56,927 bases of DNA from Alicyclobacillus sp. (GTDB lineage Bacteria > Bacillota > Bacilli > Alicyclobacillales > Alicyclobacillaceae), in NCBI RefSeq assembly GCF_023511815.1, contig NZ_JAIMAV010000011.1, positions 1-56,927 of the forward strand. The letters are read 5' to 3'. Positions 56,184 to 56,927 of the stretch are shown here, in pieces (position 1 is the stretch's first letter; every line of letters begins with the position of its first letter). Under the pieces are notes generated by a model. The model ran no database searches. It had not been told where the DNA came from and saw nothing but the letters and a program-made list of their open reading frames with translations. A program made the position numbers and the translations under genes.

Positions 56184-56927
56184 GAAAGGGGAAACCTCCA
56201 CTAGCGTCTCGTCGCCGAGGACATGGCGTCGGCGATAGGCCAGTGCGAAAAGCGGCTCGATGCTGTGGGTCGTTCCCGCAATGATGCTTATCGTCCCCGT
56301 CGGCGCGATAGCCGTTGTGGTTGCATGCCTGCGCGGGAGGTTGTGGCGGCCGAAGACGCTTCTTGCCCATTCCGGGAACGATCCCCTCGCCAACGCCAGT
56401 TCGTAGGAAGCCCGATTAGCCGCACGTGCAATGCGACGCATCAACCGGTCGGCAAACTGGACCGCCATGTCCGAGTCGTAGGGTATGCCGAGTCGAACGA
56501 GCACCTCGGCAAAACCCATCACTCCCAGACCGATCTTGCGGGTAGCCCGCGCCGCGCGTTCGAACGGTTCTCCTGGATAGCGGTTCACTTCGAGAATGTC
56601 GTCCAAGAAGCGCACTGCTAGCGCCACCACGCGATCCAGCCTCTCCCAATCCAGTCTAACTTCTGCACCGGAGCCCAGCAGCATGCGCGCGAGGTTTATC
56701 GAGCCGAGATTGCAGGATTCGAATGGAAGGAGCGGCGTCTCTCCGCACGGGTTCGTGGCCTCGATCGCACCGAGGTGCGGTACCGGATTGTCGCGATTGA
56801 TAGTGTCCAGGAAAACCAGTCCAGGATCGCCGCTCTCCCAAGCGGCTGCGGCAATAGCCCTGAACACCTCTCGTGCGTTGCGCCGGCCACATACCTTGCC
56901 CGTACGCGGGTCAGTCAACTCGTATTC
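56184..56927 (-). CDS. nrdJ: Class II ribonucleotide reductase fragment (runs off right edge)
   Basis: About 248 residues of the catalytic barrel of a B12-dependent ribonucleotide reductase, open to the right edge. The thiyl-radical motif ATNPCGETPLL, PFESCNLGSINLARML and APTGTISIIAGTTHSIEPLF are intact. The match ends near EPLFALAYRRRHVLGDETLV, after which thrC sequence begins. The DNA here is noticeably less GC-rich than the thr genes to its left, and it lacks the C-terminal half of NrdJ. Probably belongs to a different locus or genome. Confidence 0.82.

Noticed and set aside
55545-56927. A genuine bifunctional ribonucleotide reductase-threonine synthase
   Set aside because: Both halves lack essential parts (the ThrC PLP-lysine domain and the NrdJ C-terminus) and composition differs between them.

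Overview
The window looks like chromosome from a GC-rich, endospore-forming member of the Bacillota, probably a Bacilli lineage near Alicyclobacillaceae (inferred; no search was run). Support comes from ytxC directly upstream of thrS, a T-box in front of thrS, an L20-type leader before infC-rpmI-rplT, the spore-coat genes cotJA, cotJB and cotJC, an HtrA protease, Bacillus-type ilv-leu genes, strong AGGAGG ribosome binding sites and frequent GTG/TTG starts.

Layout. 1-2313: minus-strand operon of a SIS-domain sugar isomerase, an atypical ROK kinase and a GntR/UTRA regulator (cut by the left edge), with a sigma-A promoter and overlapping inverted repeats. 2488-3561: tRNA-Leu(TAA) followed by a degenerate 14-nt tandem repeat, a YbgC-type thioesterase and tRNA-Val(GAC). 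3667-10704: ytxC, T-box, thrS, L20 leader, infC (ATC start), rpmI, rplT, a TrmH/SpoU methyltransferase and an MFS transporter. 10735-16841: a YuiD-like membrane protein, cotJA-cotJB, a YhgE/Pip membrane protein, an S9 peptidase and cotJC. 16922-22486: a minus-strand mannoside cluster (nucleotidyltransferase, GT4, an alpha/alpha-barrel protein, manA, GH130). 22569-25699: a CIRCE-like element, htrA, a small membrane protein, a YceI-like protein and an FMN reductase.

25845-38845 is the accessory catabolic region: a GntR/FCD regulator, an IlvD/Edd-type dehydratase, an HpcH/HpaI aldolase, an orphan solute-binding lipoprotein, an SDR, a divergent aminotransferase, an MFS importer, a second aldolase, lutABC and a Rieske oxygenase. 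I infer a non-phosphorylative sugar-acid route: dehydratase, then 2-keto-3-deoxy acid, then aldolase to pyruvate plus an aldehyde, with LutABC oxidising lactate formed from that aldehyde or from the SDR branch.

38894-49977 is a complete branched-chain amino acid operon, ilvE-ilvD-ilvB-ilvN-ilvC-leuA-leuB-leuC-leuD, with a strong promoter, two cre-like boxes upstream and no recognisable T-box. It is followed by a LysE-type exporter, an AT-rich methyltransferase gene with its own promoter, corA, and minus-strand thrC-thrB-hom. The right end is suspicious: the thrC reading frame is joined in frame to a class II ribonucleotide reductase (nrdJ) fragment. The catalytic front of ThrC is missing and base composition shifts, so I read it as a probable assembly chimera or rearrangement rather than a functional fusion. 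The most promising undescribed biology is the mannoside cluster, the sugar-acid/lactate cluster and the regulatory elements at 22569, 38894 and 37835.
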